Assembly: GCF_900107275.1 (NCBI RefSeq)
Contig: NZ_FNPI01000012.1
Coordinates: forward strand, 1 to 64,000
Direction of reading: 5' to 3'
DNA: 64,000 bases
Origin: Evansella caseinilytica
GTDB lineage: Bacteria; Bacillota; Bacilli; Bacillales; Salisediminibacteriaceae
This document shows, piece after piece, positions 62,620 to 64,000 of the stretch (its first letter is position 1; each line of letters begins with the position of its first letter). The translations under genes and the position numbers were made by a program. The notes below the pieces were generated by a model that saw only the letters and a list, made by a program, of their open reading frames with translations, did not search any database and was not told the DNA's origin.

Positions 62620-64000
62620 ATGAGTGAAATACAAGTGTTAAAAAATTTTATCGGCGGGAAATTCGTCTCTTCGACGAGCGGAAGAACAGAAGAAGTTCCG
62701 AATCCGGCAACGGAAGAGATTATCGCCACGGTTCCGATATCTTCCAGGATCGATTTGGATAAAGCGGTGGCAGCGGCGAAGGAATCTTTTGACAGTTGGA
62801 GCAAGGTTCCCGTACCGAAGCGGGCAAGAATCTTGTTTAAATATCAACAGCTAATTGTAGATCATTGGGAGGAATTGGCCCGCCTGATCACGCTGGAAAA
62901 CGGGAAAAGTTTTACCGAAGCATACGGCGAAGTGCAGCGAGGAATTGAGTGCGTGGAATTTGCCGCCGGGGCGCCAACCTTAATGATGGGGAAGCAACTA
63001 CCAGACATTGCGACGGGAATCGAATCAGGCATGTACCGTTATCCGGTAGGCGTAGTCGGCGGTATCTCTCCGTTTAACTTCCCGATGATGGTGCCGTGCT
63101 GGATGTTTCCGCTTGCGATCGCGTGCGGGAATACCTTTGTGCTGAAGCCGTCGGAGAGGACGCCTGTGCTTGCCAATAGGCTGGCAGAATTATTCCAGCA
63201 AGCGGGTCTGCCTGACGGTGTGTTTAATGTTGTCCACGGCGCGCACGATGTGGTCAATGGACTGCTGGAGCATAAAGATGTCAAAGCGATTTCCTTTGTC
63301 GGTTCTCAGCCGGTTGCAGAATATGTTTACACAACGGGAGCGAAGAACGGAAAACGCGTCCAGGCGCTTGCAGGAGCAAAGAATCACTCCATCGTCATGC
63401 CCGATGCCAATATTGCATCCGCGGTGAAGCAAATCGTCGGTGCGGCATACGGATCGGCAGGGGAACGATGCATGGCGGCGGCAGTGGTAGTCACTGTCGG
63501 CGATGTTCATGACAAATTAATGAAAGCGTTGAAAACGGAAGTAGAACAAATCACCATAGGGAACGGATTGGAAGAGGGAACTTTCCTCGGTCCAGTCATT
63601 CGGCAGTCCCACAAGGAAAAAACAGAGAGCTATATCGAAGCGGGGATACAAGAGGGGGCGGAACTTGTATATGACGGCAGACAAAAGAGCGTGAAATTGG
63701 CGGACGGCTATTTCATGGGTCCGGTCATTTTTGACAACGTAACAACAGCGATGAAGATTTGGCGGGATGAAATTTTTGCCCCGGTACTGTCGGTCGTTCA
63801 CGTCGAATCCCTTGAGGCAGCCATCGAACTTGCCAATCAATCCCGCTTTGCAAACGGCGCTTGCATATACACGGACAGCGGCAGTGCCGTTCGCCAGTTC
63901 CGGCAGACGATTGATGCTGGTATGCTGGGGGTAAATTTAGGTGTTCCTGCGCCGATGGCATTTTTCCCGTTCTCAGGCTGGAAGGATTCTTTTTACGGCG
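62620..64000 (+). CDS. iolA: CoA-acylating methylmalonate-semialdehyde dehydrogenase (partial)
   Basis: The reading frame runs off the right edge after 460 codons. It is an aldehyde dehydrogenase with [39 protein letters not shown], and catalytic Cys in GSAGERCMA near residue 284; the context PFNFPMM and [10 protein letters not shown] are typical of MmsA/IolA. It oxidises malonate semialdehyde or methylmalonate semialdehyde to acetyl- or propionyl-CoA, the last step of inositol or valine breakdown. ACAGGAGGCG lies upstream. Confidence 0.93.
   Translation, partial: MSEIQVLKNFIGGKFVSSTSGRTEEVPNPATEEIIATVPISSRIDLDKAVAAAKESFDSWSKVPVPKRARILFKYQQLIVDHWEELARLITLENGKSFTEAYGEVQRGIECVEFAAGAPTLMMGKQLPDIATGIESGMYRYPVGVVGGISPFNFPMMVPCWMFPLAIACGNTFVLKPSERTPVLANRLAELFQQAGLPDGVFNVVHGAHDVVNGLLEHKDVKAISFVGSQPVAEYVYTTGAKNGKRVQALAGAKNHSIVMPDANIASAVKQIVGAAYGSAGERCMAAAVVVTVGDVHDKLMKALKTEVEQITIGNGLEEGTFLGPVIRQSHKEKTESYIEAGIQEGAELVYDGRQKSVKLADGYFMGPVIFDNVTTAMKIWRDEIFAPVLSVVHVESLEAAIELANQSRFANGACIYTDSGSAVRQFRQTIDAGMLGVNLGVPAPMAFFPFSGWKDSFYG

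Overview
The window looks like chromosome of a spore-forming Bacillaceae (Bacillales). Evidence: strong AGGAGG-type ribosome binding sites throughout, Bacillus-type Fur boxes, a sporulation gene (spoIIP), a complete bacillibactin (dhb) cluster with its feu uptake genes, a yfiJKLMN/lnrJKLMN-like locus, and Bacillus genes of the YneK, DUF3889 and iol types. GC is moderate by eye; it was not computed. No rRNA, tRNA, CRISPR array, prophage or intact insertion sequence was seen.

Layout. (1) 1-7.1 kb: a drug-export ABC-2 permease cut off from its upstream partner, then a sensor kinase, response regulator, ABC ATPase and two permeases in the order of the linearmycin-resistance locus of B. subtilis. 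(2) 7.6-26.2 kb: catechol siderophore island. An AraC-type regulator with a siderophore-binding domain (Btr-like), FeuA/B/C-like uptake genes, a BesA-like esterase, then dhbA-C-E-B-F and an mbtH gene. Three Fur boxes precede the regulator, feuA and dhbA. The two adenylation domains of DhbF read by eye as glycine and threonine, so the product should be bacillibactin. (3) 26.7-31.8 kb: a repetitive DUF6944-like protein, a membrane-anchored trypsin-like protease without a normal start codon, a DUF4870 protein, a YdcF-like protein, SpoIIP and a Nudix hydrolase. (4) 32.1-37.2 kb: a sugar operon with a PRD activator, separate PTS IIA, IIB and IIC genes, a class II aldolase and a D-lyxose isomerase-like protein. 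(5) 37.5-48.5 kb: a Tet(M)-like ribosomal protection factor preceded by a possible leader peptide, small unknown genes, a MocR/LysE divergent pair, a MarR/MATE operon and a cold-shock gene.

(6) 48.8-52.6 kb: type I restriction-modification S and M genes separated by a GNAT acetyltransferase, with no hsdR in the window. (7) 52.8-53.1 kb: a tandem array with an exact 52-bp period; most units carry an 8-bp inverted repeat, and related units occur 45 kb away at 7.1 kb. (8) 53.4-60 kb: PadR/HAAS/DUF4173 membrane cluster, a frameshifted ATP-grasp gene, an HD phosphohydrolase, an SOS-box promoter upstream of a VOC protein, and a GyrI-like protein. (9) 60-64 kb: the start of a myo-inositol region, with a LacI-type regulator, an IolR-like DeoR regulator, the relic of an aldolase gene (iolJ/fba type), and iolA running off the right edge.

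The intergenic regions carry three repeat classes: a dispersed element bounded by GTGTGTTCAAAAA / TTTTTGAACAC ends, a GGGGAC..GGGGTGTGAAC element that forms a perfect palindrome at 45.85 kb, and the 52-bp units. No single wholly new defence or biosynthetic system stands out. The best leads are the 52-bp array, the split PTS/aldolase/lyxose isomerase operon, the leader ORF of the Tet(M)-like gene, the protease start codon, and the orphan S-GNAT-M arrangement.
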